Source of the DNA: Oopsacas minuta
Taxonomy: Eukaryota; Porifera; Hexactinellida; Lyssacinosida; Leucopsacidae
Length of the DNA stretch: 64,000 bases
Direction: 5' to 3'
Assembly (NCBI GenBank): GCA_024704765.1
Contig: JAKMXF010000041.1
Coordinates: 1 to 64,000 of the forward strand
In this document: in pieces, positions 21,081 through 32,226 of the stretch
Layout: each line of letters starts with the position of its first letter
How positions within the stretch are numbered: position 1 is the first letter of the stretch
Program-made: the position numbers and the translations under genes
The notes under the pieces: model-generated
Told to the model about the DNA's origin: nothing
The model's database searches: none
The model's input: the letters and a program-made list of their open reading frames with translations, nothing else

Positions 21081-21592
21081 CAGTGTTTCTCAAAGTGGGC
21101 CGTAGAGCCCCCTGGGGGGCGCTGTGGGTTATAGAAAGCGAAACAGAGATACGACCTCAGGTCAAAAAAGTGGTATCATATTCCTCATTATTCATTAACA
21201 ATAGGTGCTAGCAAATACTTCAATTATCAAAGCCATTTACAGTGGTAATACTCTTGGTGATTATTAACAACAGCTAATCCTTAAAATGAATGAAGAATTC
21301 TTTTGTTATAATGTCTATGGCTTTCCTAATCGAAATATAATTATCATTGTTCTTCAAACAAATGTAAACTTCGTAATAGTTAGTAATCTGTTTAATTTCA
21401 ATATAAATACATACGAAGAAATCTAAACCGAAAGGAATTGATAAACTCGATCGAAGAAATGAATAGTAAAAGAAGTGTAGACAGTATAGTGCTGATTATA
21501 TCAAATACGGATTTGTTAAATCTCCTTCCAATGAACAACTCCCAATGTGTTTGTTGTGTGAACAAGTATTTTCTAATGAGGGAATGAAGCCG
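21081..21592 (+). mobile_element. BED-hAT element, 5' part, in inverted orientation
   Basis: Starts with the opposite hAT terminus (CAGTGTTTCTCAAAGTGGG) preceded by CTTTAGTG (21073-21080), the exact reverse complement of the duplication before 18253. Carries the start of the transposase (the EEMNSK region and a frameshifted CLLC finger) and stops at GGAATGAAGCCG, within about 3 bp of the position where the other half begins. See 18253-20012. Confidence 0.93.
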
Positions 21593-22179
21593 TAGTGGCT
21601 TTGAAGATTAGATAATTTTAATCGTTCGCTATTGCAAGACAAACTGCTGCCGCGAATAATCCGCAGTCCGAAACACCTCTCTGTTGTTGAATAAGGGCAA
21701 ATGTCACTGTCATCTTTCCAGCACTACGTCCATATAACAGAGCCAGTTGTATATCCAGCTCTCCACTCGTTCTGCCAGTCGCAAGGGATCAATCACACGC
21801 CGTAAAATTGCCTTCAACATCAACACTGGAGCATACCCAATGGAGTCTTCCATCATGGTGAATTTGAATGCTGGGACGAGGAGCTCTGACAAATTGTCTG
21901 TCCTAAAGAAAATACATAAAATACTTTGTTACAAAACTCATACAAAGTGAGCATGGTTCCTATAACATACCTTAGAGAGAATCTTGTCCTGGAGACCTGC
22001 ACATGAGGATACGTATTCTTCAAGAGTGCCAGCTACCAGTAACGCATGCGTCAGGTACTATTAAATAGATGTATGTTTCCCATATTTGCAGTAAAATTCC
22101 AAACATCTGTTTGCATTAACAAAGCTACTGCAAATATTCCAGATCAGTTCCCTAAGTTGTGTTCTTAGATCAATATAAT

Positions 22180-22559
22180 TTCCATCTGAGTCTAAGTAAC
22201 TTTGCAATCTCATTCATTAATTCATTAAATAGAATATACTAAATACTACACACAAGTAAGATACAAACTAAAATACACAATTCATTAATTATAATGTTTA
22301 TTATTAATTTATATACAGGGTGGTAAGGATCTCTTGCTGACTGTTGAGGGACTGTCAGCACATGCTTCTCCACGTGTTCGGTCATGACCCAAAGGTCATC
22401 ACACGTGAAGAAGCAAGACTGACAGCCATACTTCTTGGGTAAGTATATGTTATTAGAACTTGACCAGACTAAGGCAGCATCAGTAGCACCTTCTTCTACT
22501 TCCCTCATTTTCCCGATCTTTCGTACTAGCAACAATACAGAAACGAATATGATTAGCAT
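22180..22559 (-). repeat. inverted repeat arm with C2H2-like ORF, copy 2
   Basis: Reverse-strand frame 22559-22239 has the same segment as copy 1: DAALVWSSSNNIYLPKKYG, CQSCFFTCDDLWVMTEH, HVEKHV, and a tail RDPYHPVYKLI. Most differences from copy 1 are single substitutions that keep the frame open, suggesting coding constraint, or recent duplication of a real exon. Upstream of the acidic region it continues as MLIIFVSVLLLVRKIGKM, a possible membrane or signal segment absent from copy 1. Family unknown. Confidence 0.6.
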
Positions 22560-22662
22560 TTGTACGTGTCTTTCAGTTTATAATAATTGTATTTGTACGC
22601 GCCCGGGTATAGCCAATATATTAGAATGCTCTTGTCAGATTTGAATAGGTGCTAACCTTATA

Positions 22663-22884
22663 CCGTATTTCCCCGAATAAGCGCCGGTCTATTATAAGTG
22701 CCCGTTTTAATAAACGCTAAGGATTGAAATTCATTGATCAGTAAAGGTATACGTGTATGGTATATCACAAGTTTGAATGAATGAATAATGTTCACATTGT
22801 GATTCTATCGATTAAAAAACTGAAAGTAGGTGTAATATTGTATTCCCCAAATAAGCGCCCTGGCGCTTATTCGGGGAAATACGG
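22663..22884. mobile_element. pogo/Tigger-like MITE, CCGTATTTCCCCGAATAAGCG family
   Basis: 222 bp between TA dinucleotides. The ends are CCGTATTTCCCCGAATAAGC and its complement GCTTATTCGGGGAAATACGG. No coding capacity. This terminus type is widespread among pogo-derived MITEs. Confidence 0.9.
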
Positions 22885-23148
22885 TACCTAGTTGAATAGT
22901 ACCGATTACCTTAAAGCAATAGTTCTAAACTGTGACTAACACCGGAAAAGACTATTGACTGACAGATAGATATGCCCACACGTATGACCAATATCCAATA
23001 TCCACTCCATTCAACTAATATCAGAATATTGGAATACAGTACAGTCAACAGTACACTAGAAAGGCAATTTAGTTGAATGAATTTAGAAGCAATACTTTGA
23101 ACGGCCTTATAATCATCTAAACAACAACTGGGATACTATAGTGATATA

Positions 23149-23228
23149 CCGTATTTCCCCAAATAAGCGTCGGGGGTTTCATGTGCACGAAAAAATAAGC
23201 GTCAGGGCGCTTATTCGGGGAAATATGG
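23149..23228. mobile_element. second copy of the same MITE family, short
   Basis: 80 bp, CCGTATTTCCCCAAATAAGC to GCTTATTCGGGGAAATATGG, with TA on both sides. An internal deletion relative to 22663-22884 leaves little more than the TIRs. Confidence 0.88.
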
Positions 23229-23229
23229 T

Positions 23230-24047
23230 ATTTCACAACATTTAAGAGGAATAATTTATCAATAAATAATGATTAAGATTGACTGTGCGCTTCACTATCT
23301 CAATTCCCTTCGTATGAAACTTTGCTTTACACCCTCCTCTTTGCTCACACTGCCAATGCGTCATCTCTCCAATTGTCCGATGCATCAAACTTGCCAACCT
23401 CTGCTGCTGCTAAAGATCATTGCCACGCCACAATAATTTCATTGTAATTGTCTCATAAGGAAATATGTCAATAAGAATAAGAAACGAACCGTATTTATTC
23501 AAATAGTAGCCCCCCTAAGAGGGGGTTAAAATTAATATCTAGGGGAGTTGTTCTCAAACTTTAAGACTCCATTCCATAATCGTAGCGTATATCTGAGGGC
23601 TTCTCGATCCCCTCAAATTAACTTTATTTACTCAGCGATCATCACAATTGAAGACCGCCCCACTTCTCGTGAGCTTCAGCCAGGCCTGAGCGTCACACAC
23701 TATTATGAGCGGGGACAACCGAAACTTAGAGGCCGACAAGCGAATTAGTGTCAGCTTAGTTTTATGGGGCAGTGATAATACAGTTTGACGCGTTTCGGTC
23801 CCGATTTTCGTTATCACTGCCTTATGTTTATGTAAAAGTAGTTTAGTGTGTCGTCTAGTGTTGATACACTACAGATCAGATTTACTAAGGTCGAAATGGC
23901 TATATTAAGTAATCATAAGAATGACCAGTACAAATATTAAAGAATTGCCAAGATAAAGTGCCAAAGTTTCTGAGCTATGGCGCAGACTATGGATTGCACG
24001 TGTTTTGTTAATATCCCCTATTAACTCGATAATCGCGGAAATTATGG
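23230..24047. other. no gene; faint repeat copies
   Basis: 23280-23400 resembles the outer part of the palindrome at 17.2-18.1 kb (TTCACTATCTC, CACTGCCAATGC). 23545-23830 has higher GC and reads like a worn hAT-type terminus (GTTCTCAAACTTT). Nothing coding is supported. Confidence 0.45.
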
Positions 24048-24331
24048 TAAATTCAGCATAGCCATTTTATAGTATACAGTCAGGGTTGCGGTGGGAATGG
24101 GAATTGAAATTCCTTTCCCACGACAACCCTAGTACACACCCAACTTCCCATACCCTTGTAATATTTTTTATATCATATCTCTAAAAATTATTGCACAATT
24201 GCATAAATGACCATATTTGGACATAGTCATAATTACGACATATTGGTAAGAGATATCATATCAAAATGTATTATAAGGATATGGGAAGTCAGGTGTATAC
24301 TCAATTGGATATGCTGAATTGACCATAAGTG
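24048..24331. mobile_element. long-TIR MITE with a second small palindromic insert
   Basis: The right arm (about 24247-24331, AGAGATATCATATC... to ...GCTGAATTGACCATAA) is the inverted copy of the left arm (from TTATGGTAAATTCAGCATAG). The left arm is interrupted at about 24080-24135 by a 55-bp near-palindrome, AGGGTTGCGGTGGGAA ... TTCCCACGACAACCCT, which has the look of a hAT-type mini-element. Confidence 0.65.
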
Positions 24332-24554
24332 GAACAATTATCGAGTTGTAAAAGAACTTATGACATCCATGGTTAGGACTACGAGCTCCTGAATCTGACA
24401 ATGAACAAGAAACCGATACGGAAACTTAGTTAGTTTAGGTTAGTATAGGTTCTATTATTAGTGTTAGGTAGATTATTATATTAAAAGTAAATAAAACAAG
24501 ATATAGTTTAATTATATGATAAGGGAATACATTAGAGATCAAGGGTTAAATCAA

Positions 24555-25153
24555 CTAAGAATAAGTAACTATAGTAGTAATATCAGCCCTCACTACAGGT
24601 AGATGTACGGGTACAACTTGGGGAGGGGCTGCTCCAACGTGGTGGGAAGAGGTGATTCTTCGGCGGTATGCTGCCCACTCCAAAGGTCGTTCCTCTTTGA
24701 CAGCAGGGTATTGGTCGTCCGGGCTTCTGTTAGAGAGGATAATATAATGGGTACTTGCATTGGGCAGCTTGGATCCCTTGACCTCGAGCAATGGGGGGTT
24801 GGCATCACAACTGGCGTTCCAGGCATGTAAGGGAATAGCCCCTGCGAATTCATCAAAGAGGATGACGGGTTGGAAGGAATAGCCGTCATACCACTTGTCA
24901 CCTGGGGCCTTTTTGAAGTAGGGGATATTGTACGTGGAGGACCTCTTGCGTTGTAAACGTCTTGCCCAATCCGGTGGAGCCCCACAAGTAGAGCACGGAG
25001 GCTGGGAGGGTCCATGGTTAGGACTACGAGGTGCAGGACTATGAGCTCCTGAGTTGATTCTACTGGAATAAATTGATTGTTCTTAACTTGACGCACGAAT
25101 CGGTGAGGTAATCTAGGAAGGGGAATATTTGGAGTGTTAATTATTTGAGGCAC
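24555..25153 (-). pseudogene. endogenous CRESS-DNA virus Rep-like helicase fragment
   Basis: Reverse strand. It carries the three motifs of the superfamily 3 helicase of Rep proteins from circular single-stranded DNA viruses, in the expected order: Walker A GSTGLGKT (24957-24983), Walker B VILFDEF (about 24845-24865) and motif C with YIILSNRSP (about 24720-24752). Walker A is in one frame and Walker B plus motif C in another, so at least one frameshift lies between. The N-terminal HUH nickase half is not seen, and no capsid gene or origin hairpin is evident. It sits among host repeats and is broken, so an old genomic copy is likelier than contamination. A related 25-bp piece recurs at 24371-24395. 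Confidence 0.72.
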
Positions 25154-25746
25154 GAAGGCGCCGAGCTACTTAGGTATTAGTGTGAATTTATTCAATCGAG
25201 GGCTGTAGGCCTAAGTGTGGCCACGGAAATGTTCGCAACCGTGTGGCGCGAGCAAGCGAATCGGCTTGTAATTATACATTTGGGTGAATTATCTCAGAAC
25301 TAGAATCAAACGTTACAGTATTTATATCGTAAACATAAACATATAAGTTCTATGTTAGCAAAGAGAGGTAGGGCTGATAGGACTGATAGGGCTGAGTAGG
25401 GCTGATCTTTAGTTAATTTCTTTTTCTCAATTTTAATTTTGGTCTCTTGGGAGTCTTTGGGGAGTAATGGGAGATAAAAAAGTAACTTCCTTGATGTTCC
25501 GTATCTTCCTTTGCCCTCTCAGCGAAGACTTTAATTCTTTCATAATATTTTCCTTTCTATTCTTTCCAAAACATCAACTACTTCATATCAGGTTCCATCA
25601 ATACTAAAGTTCTTGGAAATATTTTAAAGAACTTTAGTATTGATGGAACTTGATCAGCCCTACCTTCCGACAGACTAGGACAAGTAAAGGAGGACAGAAG
25701 TTACTAGCAGGAGGCTACATATAAAACCTTGTTCTGAACATACATA
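25154..25746. other. no gene; perfect-looking hairpin at 25588-25650
   Basis: GGTTCCATCAATACTAAAG and its complement CTTTAGTATTGATGGAAC form a stem of about 25 bp with a loop of about 13 bases. A short GGGCTGATAG-type tandem lies at 25370-25400. Nothing coding. Confidence 0.65.
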
Positions 25747-26994
25747 CAGGGTGGCTCATAAGTTCTGTGACATTTATGTTTACCCATTTATATATTCAAA
25801 ATGTACTATTCATGCTTGATGTTCTAATTAGACTAACACTATATGCTAATAATATGCTAGAAATGGCCACTATTCTATATACCCTCCCCTCTTCTCAATT
25901 ACAGCCTTTAATCTGCGAGGGAAGGCCTCAACCGCAGCACGCAGTGTTTCTTGAGGTATTTTAGCCTATTCTCTCCTCAACGACTCCTTAAGAGATTCTA
26001 CATTGGTGTGGGCCTTAGCACAAGCCTTTGTCTCCAAAATCGACCAGATAGAGTAATCCATTGGATTCAAATCGGGGCTGTATGGGCGCCATTCGTCTTT
26101 GGGAATAAAATCGGGAATATTCTCTTTTAACCATGCCTGAGTGACTTTGGGGGTGTGGGCAGGCGCACCGCCCTGTTGAAACAGAAATGACTCTCCAGAA
26201 ACATGGACTGTTAGATCTTTCAGTACAGGTTCTAATATCAGTTCGCGATATGAAATTGAATTAATTTTAGCCCCTGGTAGGACAAATATCAGGGATGTCC
26301 GACCAATTACCAAAATTCCAGCCCAAACCATGACAGATTGTGGTTTTTGAACTCGTCCGATGTAATACAGCTCGTCTGGGATTGCTTGAGAACTAGTTGC
26401 TATTATTCTGTCATTTTGAGCATTGTTAGCTTCCTCTATTGTAAATAATTTCTCGTCAGAAAAGAGAATGTTGTTTATCCCGTAAACAGCGTGCCGCTTT
26501 AGCAGACCCTTACTCCTAACCAGTCTCTTTCCCATGATCTTACTAGAAAGGAAGTGCACTGTCTTCCTTTTGAATGATCTCATTCCTAATTGATTTTTAA
26601 CGATTCTTTGGACAGATCGATGGGATATTTTGAGGACTGATGCCATTTTACGCATTGATCGTCGGGGATTTCTCCGAATTTGTTCCCGCACCGCCTTTCG
26701 CACCTTTGGAGTCACAACAGAACACGGACGACCAGTCCTCGCCCTATCTTCAACTTTCCCAGTCTCCAAATATCTCTTAATGGCCCTGTAATAAACATCC
26801 TTCTTCCTGGGCATTTTGAGCATTTTAGAAATTCCCTTGGTTTATGTCCCGCCTGAAATATATTAGGAAACTACTTATGAAATACTATTATTGAATATCT
26901 AGGAATGATATTCATTTGATAATACTATTATTGTAGCATTAGAAATGAAAATTTACGAATTCGAAAAATGTCACAGAACTTATGAGCCACCCTG
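25747..26994 (-). mobile_element. complete-length mariner element 2, DD37D type, inactive
   Basis: 1248 bp, inverted ends CAGGGTGGCTCATAAGTTCT and AGAACTTATGAGCCACCCTG, TA on both sides. Related to, but clearly distinct from, the element at 8231-9541 (different termini, about half of protein positions shared). Confidence 0.93.
25885..26870 (-). pseudogene. mariner transposase with catalytic Asp to Gly change and stop
   Basis: Open from ATG 26823 to about 25966, then a TAG where tryptophan occurs in the sister copy (RREWAKIP), then the normal C-terminus (AVIEKRGGYIE). The first catalytic aspartate is present (LFSDEKLFT), the second position reads FQQGGAPAHT instead of QQD, and the third is in SPDLNPMDYSIW; 37 residues separate positions two and three. 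The first helix-turn-helix is partly frame-shifted upstream of the ATG. Three lesions make it dead. Confidence 0.9.
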
Positions 26995-27027
26995 TATATA
27001 TTAAATACTTTTGTTTCGAAAGGAAAC

Positions 27028-27172
27028 TTAGTAAAAACTAAGTCTTTACCTAATTTTAGCAATAGCAAAAGTTAAGTTAAGTAGTTTAGTTGATAGGGCC
27101 TCTCAGGCTTTAACTAGTCCTGGGGCAACAACTGATTCGGACCAGTTATGGCCGACTACAACTTGTCCTCCC
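27028..27172. repeat. dispersed repeat, copy 2 (copy 1 at 12393-12540)
   Basis: See copy 1. Truncated by the N at 27173; what follows the N belongs to a different repeat. Confidence 0.8.
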
Positions 27173-27173
27173 N

Positions 27174-27534
27174 AAGTTGGAAATTTTGATGACAGAGCAT
27201 CCCCCCTCAGGTTGCGACTGAGGCTGAGAATGTGACAGATAGGACGTTTACTCTGTCAGATTGTAATGGACTGTTCATTGAGAGACATAAGTATATTGAG
27301 AGTGATCATCCTCCCATTTATCCCTGAGAACAGAAGCTGTACAGGAAGTTGTCTCTGATATCGTGTCAATTGTCTTACTGTGTGAATAGTGTTCACTCTT
27401 CTCAGAGGTAGCATCCTCATCCATAGGTCGAGACTCACTCAGTGTCAAGTTGATTATGTTAAAACGAGGAGGAGAGAGAGTGGGAGAGGAAGAGGGATAA
27501 ATTGGAGGATGATCACTCTCAATATACTTATCTG
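27174..27534. repeat. copy of the 47.35-47.47 kb exon plus an inverted repeat
   Basis: 27174-27300 is nearly identical to 47346-47472, the 3' end of a BAR-like gene, and starts straight after the N. 27283-27319 (AAGTATATTGAGAGTGATCA onward) is repeated inverted at 27498-27534, so the DNA can fold into a stem with a ~180-base loop. The insert between the arms has no recognised content. Confidence 0.75.
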
Positions 27535-28862
27535 GGGTGGGGAGAGCCTACTATAACAGACTGGAAGAACTCCCTCAGAGACGTATGTGTTGAAGAATTT
27601 TTAGTCAATCCTCAACCAATTGGAGGGCCTGGGCATATTGTAGAAATAGATGAATCAAAGTATGGACATCGAAAGTATTCAAGAGGTCGTATGCTATCAG
27701 GTCAATGTGTATTTGGAGGGATAGATAGAGAAACAAAGGATACCTTTATGACACCTGTTCAAGACAGGTCGGCTGCAACATTAATCCCTCTCATCCAGAG
27801 ATATATTCTTCCGGGCACTACCATACTTTCTGAGGAATGGGCTTCGTATAATTCTATCCCTGCTGCAAGTTTCAGCATCTCACCGTCAACCATAGTTTCA
27901 ATTTTGTTGACCCTACTACAGGCGTACATACACAAACAGCTGAGAGTATATGGGGTGGTGCGGAGAAACGGCTGAGGAATTGCATGACTACTAACCCCAT
28001 ACTTTTAGATACTCACTTATCTGAAGTTTGTTGGCAGAAAGAATATGGACGAGGTAGTTTCTCCAACCTTATCATGGAATAAGGAAACAATATCCAGTTG
28101 TCTAACAGTTTTGATAGTCATCAGTAACCTGTAATTAGTATCATACTTCTGCTTTGGTGTTTCTTTTGTAGCAGTACTTGTTATATTGTAGATTTGTAGT
28201 TAAAGTAGTAGATAGAAAGCTTAATACTAATTAGTTACTCCAATTATAACGACTACCCATAGTATTATATCCAGCCATGGGATGTAATATATATATAATA
28301 TTCTGTCCACTATTATAAGTAGAAATCCATGAAAACTTTGTTCCAACATTACTAAGGCACCTGGAGAGAAGCTGGATCAATAACTATGCGATTGAATAGT
28401 ACATGAATTGTTTCTATCATTGATACGAACACAAACGAAAGATCAAAATTGGTTTGCCAAGGCCGGAGTAATACAAATTGAACTACGATTAAAGGAAACA
28501 GAATATATGCAAATATTGCGTCATATCGGGAATTCCATTAACTAGGTTCGAATTATCGAGGTCCCACAGTAGAAAATATTCAATGCAATGTTGCACTGTA
28601 GAATATTTAGTGTTGCTGACAGCTATCTTGTGACCTGCTTTCCTTTTAAGTAACAAGAATAATTACCTGCAGTGAAATACACTGAATAGCAAACAAATGA
28701 GCATGAAAGAGTAGAGTAACACGCGTGTATAACCGCAATATCAACAGTATGCGCATTCCTATGGTAATTGTAATGTATAAATCAGTGAGTAACGCAATTC
28801 AAAGTTTATATTTTCCATTTTGGTAACTACATAGTCGTGTTATTGTTTGTTAGAGAAAATGC
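27531..28862. repeat. 1.33-kb segmental duplication, copy 1 (copy 2 at 55377-56705)
   Basis: Runs from GGGTGGGGAGAGCCTACTAT through the ISXO2-like gene and about 780 bp of noncoding DNA to TTGTTAGAGAAAATG. Only scattered differences from copy 2. In copy 2 the terminal ATG is the start codon of the Musashi-like gene; in copy 1 similarity stops immediately after the same ATG. Confidence 0.9.
27538..28083 (+). pseudogene. ISXO2/IS1595-type transposase, copy 1
   Basis: DDE_Tnp_IS1595 (ISXO2-like) protein of the type captured by animal Merlin-like elements. It reads IGGPGHIVEIDESKYGHRKY (first aspartate), GQCVFGGIDRETKDTF, VQDRSAATLIPLIQRYI, then TTILSEEWASY, where the second catalytic aspartate reads E (copy 2 has D). 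A frameshift near 27865 moves the rest into another frame: HLTVNHSFNFVDPTTG, HTQTAESIWGG (catalytic glutamate), ending LIME-stop. N-terminal zinc ribbon not found. Inactive. Confidence 0.88.
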
Positions 28863-29196
28863 GTTTTGGGGGTATCAGCATGTACTGGGAATTCTAAATT
28901 AATGTCAGATTATTTGCGTCCAGCTCCTCAAACTCCGAGGAAAATTGGTGATGAAGAATTCAAAGAATACATCGAGCACTTCAATAATGATTAATTGTTT
29001 TTATCTTTGTAAATTTACTTTTATTAGATATTTTTGCCAAATATGTACACCCCTACATACTACCCTCCTGTACACTACTGTACAACTCACTGTACTACTC
29101 CACAACCATTCCCTCTCTTCTGTCACTCCCTCCCTATTGCTCCTTACCACCAGACAGCTCCTCCTCCTCCTCCTCCTGTCCCTCTCAGCTACCCTA
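28863..29196 (+). other. possible exons of an unidentified gene, cut by a gap
   Basis: After the duplicated start codon comes a new sequence. 28901-28990 reads MSDYLRPAPQTPRKIGDEE and onward to a stop at 28992. After a plausible acceptor (TTTATTAG, 29028) a proline-rich frame, TYYPPVHYC...QTAPPPPPPVPLSYP, runs into the N at 29197. It could be a small gene using the duplicated upstream region; gene structure is not certain. Confidence 0.3.
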
Positions 29197-29375
29197 NTTG
29201 TCTGTTGCTGCGTAGAATCATAATTGCTATTTTATGTAGGATTTTCCAAGAGATATTATAGTAATAATTAGACTGTCTGTTCTATCTCAAACGCGATTTG
29301 AATCTGTCTAAAAGTATTATTACAAGGCTTAGCTTTGCATAAATTATAATCCTGCTGGCATAATATACCTGCTAC

Positions 29376-29525
29376 AGTCAAATCCCGTTATATCCAACTC
29401 AGATATATAAATTCAAAATTCGAAATATCTATGTATATCGAGTGTCCCGAATTCTACAATATGGCCCCAAACCGTAACATATTTTTTCATCGGTTATATC
29501 GTATGCCGAACATTATTTGCAATTC
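29376..29525. mobile_element. pogo-like MITE remnant
   Basis: Begins CAGTCAAATCCCGTTATATC and carries CCAAACCGT and CATCGGTTATATCG, phrases shared with remnants at 41636-41755, 48976-49148 and 57430-57522. The right end is not found. Confidence 0.6.
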
Positions 29526-32226
29526 AAAAGCGATTTAATTCCATTCTAATAATAGAATAATAAATTATAATAAATTCAATACTTTTATAAAAATTAAAAT
29601 TTGCAGTTTAGAAATTGAGAGATGAGTGTTGTAATGTTGAAGCATTCGAGAAATACATTAAAGAAGAGTGACGAGTGTGACCCTTGGCATAGGCGTAGCG
29701 TAAGTATGGCAAGGTGGGGCATGTGCCCCACCACTTTTTATGCAACTAATCTAATGAGACTTTATATTTACAAATTAGTTTGGGCACGTAGTATTTCGCA
29801 ATGGCTGCTCAGATCGAGAAAGACTCGGAGACTGAGATAGCTAGGGACAGTGAAAGCGAAAAGAAGACTCAAAGTACAAATTTCAAACAGGCATCACTCT
29901 TTACATTGTGGGGGGGATCCGGAGAGATTCAGCTTCAAAGGACAGCGAGACAGCCAGTGCCGACTCGCAAGAACCCGTTGAAGGTATTGATTCACCAGGA
30001 CAGAACCAAAATTCCGATTCGAGCAAACAACTTGAACGTATCGTCAGTGATGGTCACAGTGGTGGAGAGTCAGACCCTCTAGATCCAGCCAATGGTCCAA
30101 TTGCTGCTAATCAATGGGAGGGGCCATATCAACCAAACGATGTGTGCTTCCCTAGCAGACAATTGGGAGAGAGTCTGCGAAGTTTCCGATCTGAGTGGTT
30201 TGTTGGTCGCCCTTGGTTAGAATACAGTGTAAAGCTTGACTCTGCCTTTTGCTTTCCATGTCGGCTGTTTGCTGCAAGTCACCCAGGGTGTGGAGAGCCA
30301 GCATTTACGCACACAGGGTTTCGCTTCTGGAAGAATGCAACTGAGAGATTCAGAAATCATAATGGTACAATTGTGCATCATTCTGCAATGACTGCCTGGA
30401 CTTTAGCCAAGACACAGAAAAACTCCATTGCTTCTCAGCTTAGTTTATCACACAAGGCACAGGTTGAGAAGAATCGTGCACACCTACGAACTATTTCTGA
30501 GACTATTCTTTTTCTTGGGAAGCAGAACATTCCATTACGGGGTCATGATGAGGCAGAGTCATCGATTAACCGTGGCAATTTTCTCGAAATTCTGGCATTA
30601 CGAGCTAAGGATAATAAAGACCTACTTGGTTCCCTTTTTTCGCACCGAATCAAATATACCAGTCCTCAGATTCAAAACGAACTGATTTCTATCATTGGGC
30701 GTTTGATTCAAGAACAAATTGTGAAAGAAGTACATGACAGCCAATACTTTGCAGTGATGGTCGATGAAACTATGGACATTGCCAAAATTGAACAGGCTGC
30801 CGTTTGCGTACGCTACCTTTCTATAAAAGGTAGCAACGCTATTATACAAGAACGTTTTTTGGGATTCTGGAAATGTGCCAGCACAACTGGTGAAGCATTG
30901 TATAATCTCCTGAAGTCTGTCTTATGTGAGCTAACTCTGTGCCTTCATAATGTGCGAGCTCAGTGTTACGATGGAGCAGCAAACATGCGAGGGAAATATT
31001 CTGGACTTGCTTCAAGGGTACAAGAGGAAGAACATCGAGCGTTATATATACACTGTCATGCTCACCAATTAAATCTTGTTCTTTGCGAAGCTTGCATGAA
31101 CATCAGAGAAGTCAGAAATGCCTTGGGTACTGTCTCCACACTATATAGTTTTATTGAGGGTTCTGCAAAGGGTCATCATCTGTTTCATGAAATACAAGAA
31201 AAGTTGGGAATTAGTCGATCAGTTACATTGAAAGCACTGTGCGAAACACGTTGGTCATGTCGTTACAGGGCTATACATGCAGTGAAGCTAACATACTCTG
31301 CCATTCTCCAATCTTTAGAAGACATTGCTGAGCATCATGCTGCCAAGTCAGGTGCTGATGCTGCATCTCTTTTGAGACACATTTCAAGCTTCGATTTCTT
31401 AATCATGATTGAGATTTTGGACTACCTATTTGCAATTACTGATTCCTTTTCTCGTGAACTGCAGTCTCAAAATCTTGACATATCTTCTTTACAAGGGAAA
31501 ATACAAAGTGTAATAGACTCTCTAACTTGTATCAGAAATGGGGACTTCTTCCACCATCTTTGGAGTAGTGCAGAAAAACTTGCTGAGGACCACCAACTAG
31601 ACCCACCATCAGAGCCTCGAAGGCGGAAAGTTCCCAGATGCTTTGACGATGGATCACAAAATCATGATTACTCGTCTGCTGAGGACCGTTATCGGACAGC
31701 TGTCTTCTATGCTACAATTGATATCCTCTTATCAGCCGCCGTATTCACTAAGCATACTTAGTACTTAAGTACTAAGTACGTACTTAAGTACTAAGCATGT
31801 ACTTAGTTAAGTACGTACTTAAGTCGTATTCACTAAGAGTTAAGTACGTACTTAAGTATGTACTTAACTAAGTATATACTTAAGTACCACTTATATTCAT
31901 GAATTTTCGAGTTTCTGATGGATTGCTTTACAGAATTACTTTCAATCATTCAGGAATATATTTTCAAAACTTTTCATGTTTTATGCATGATCTCATGATA
32001 ATATTGTGGTTTACGTTCATGAAATATTCCACAAATAATGTTGCAAGGAATGCTTCGAACGCTTATGATATAACATATGTGTTACTAAGGAATGCATTAC
32101 TTTGTACGTAATGTTAAATACTCTCATTCTGAATTATACATTCCAAGTTACACTAATGAATGTTTTGCTAAATCAATTTATGATCAAATATAATATATAA
32201 ATATTCAAGTATTTTAATATAAACAA

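Noticed and set aside
28535-28575. tRNA-like GGTTCGAATT motif (also at 56387)
   Set aside because: No acceptor stem or cloverleaf; fits pogo-MITE-like sequence.
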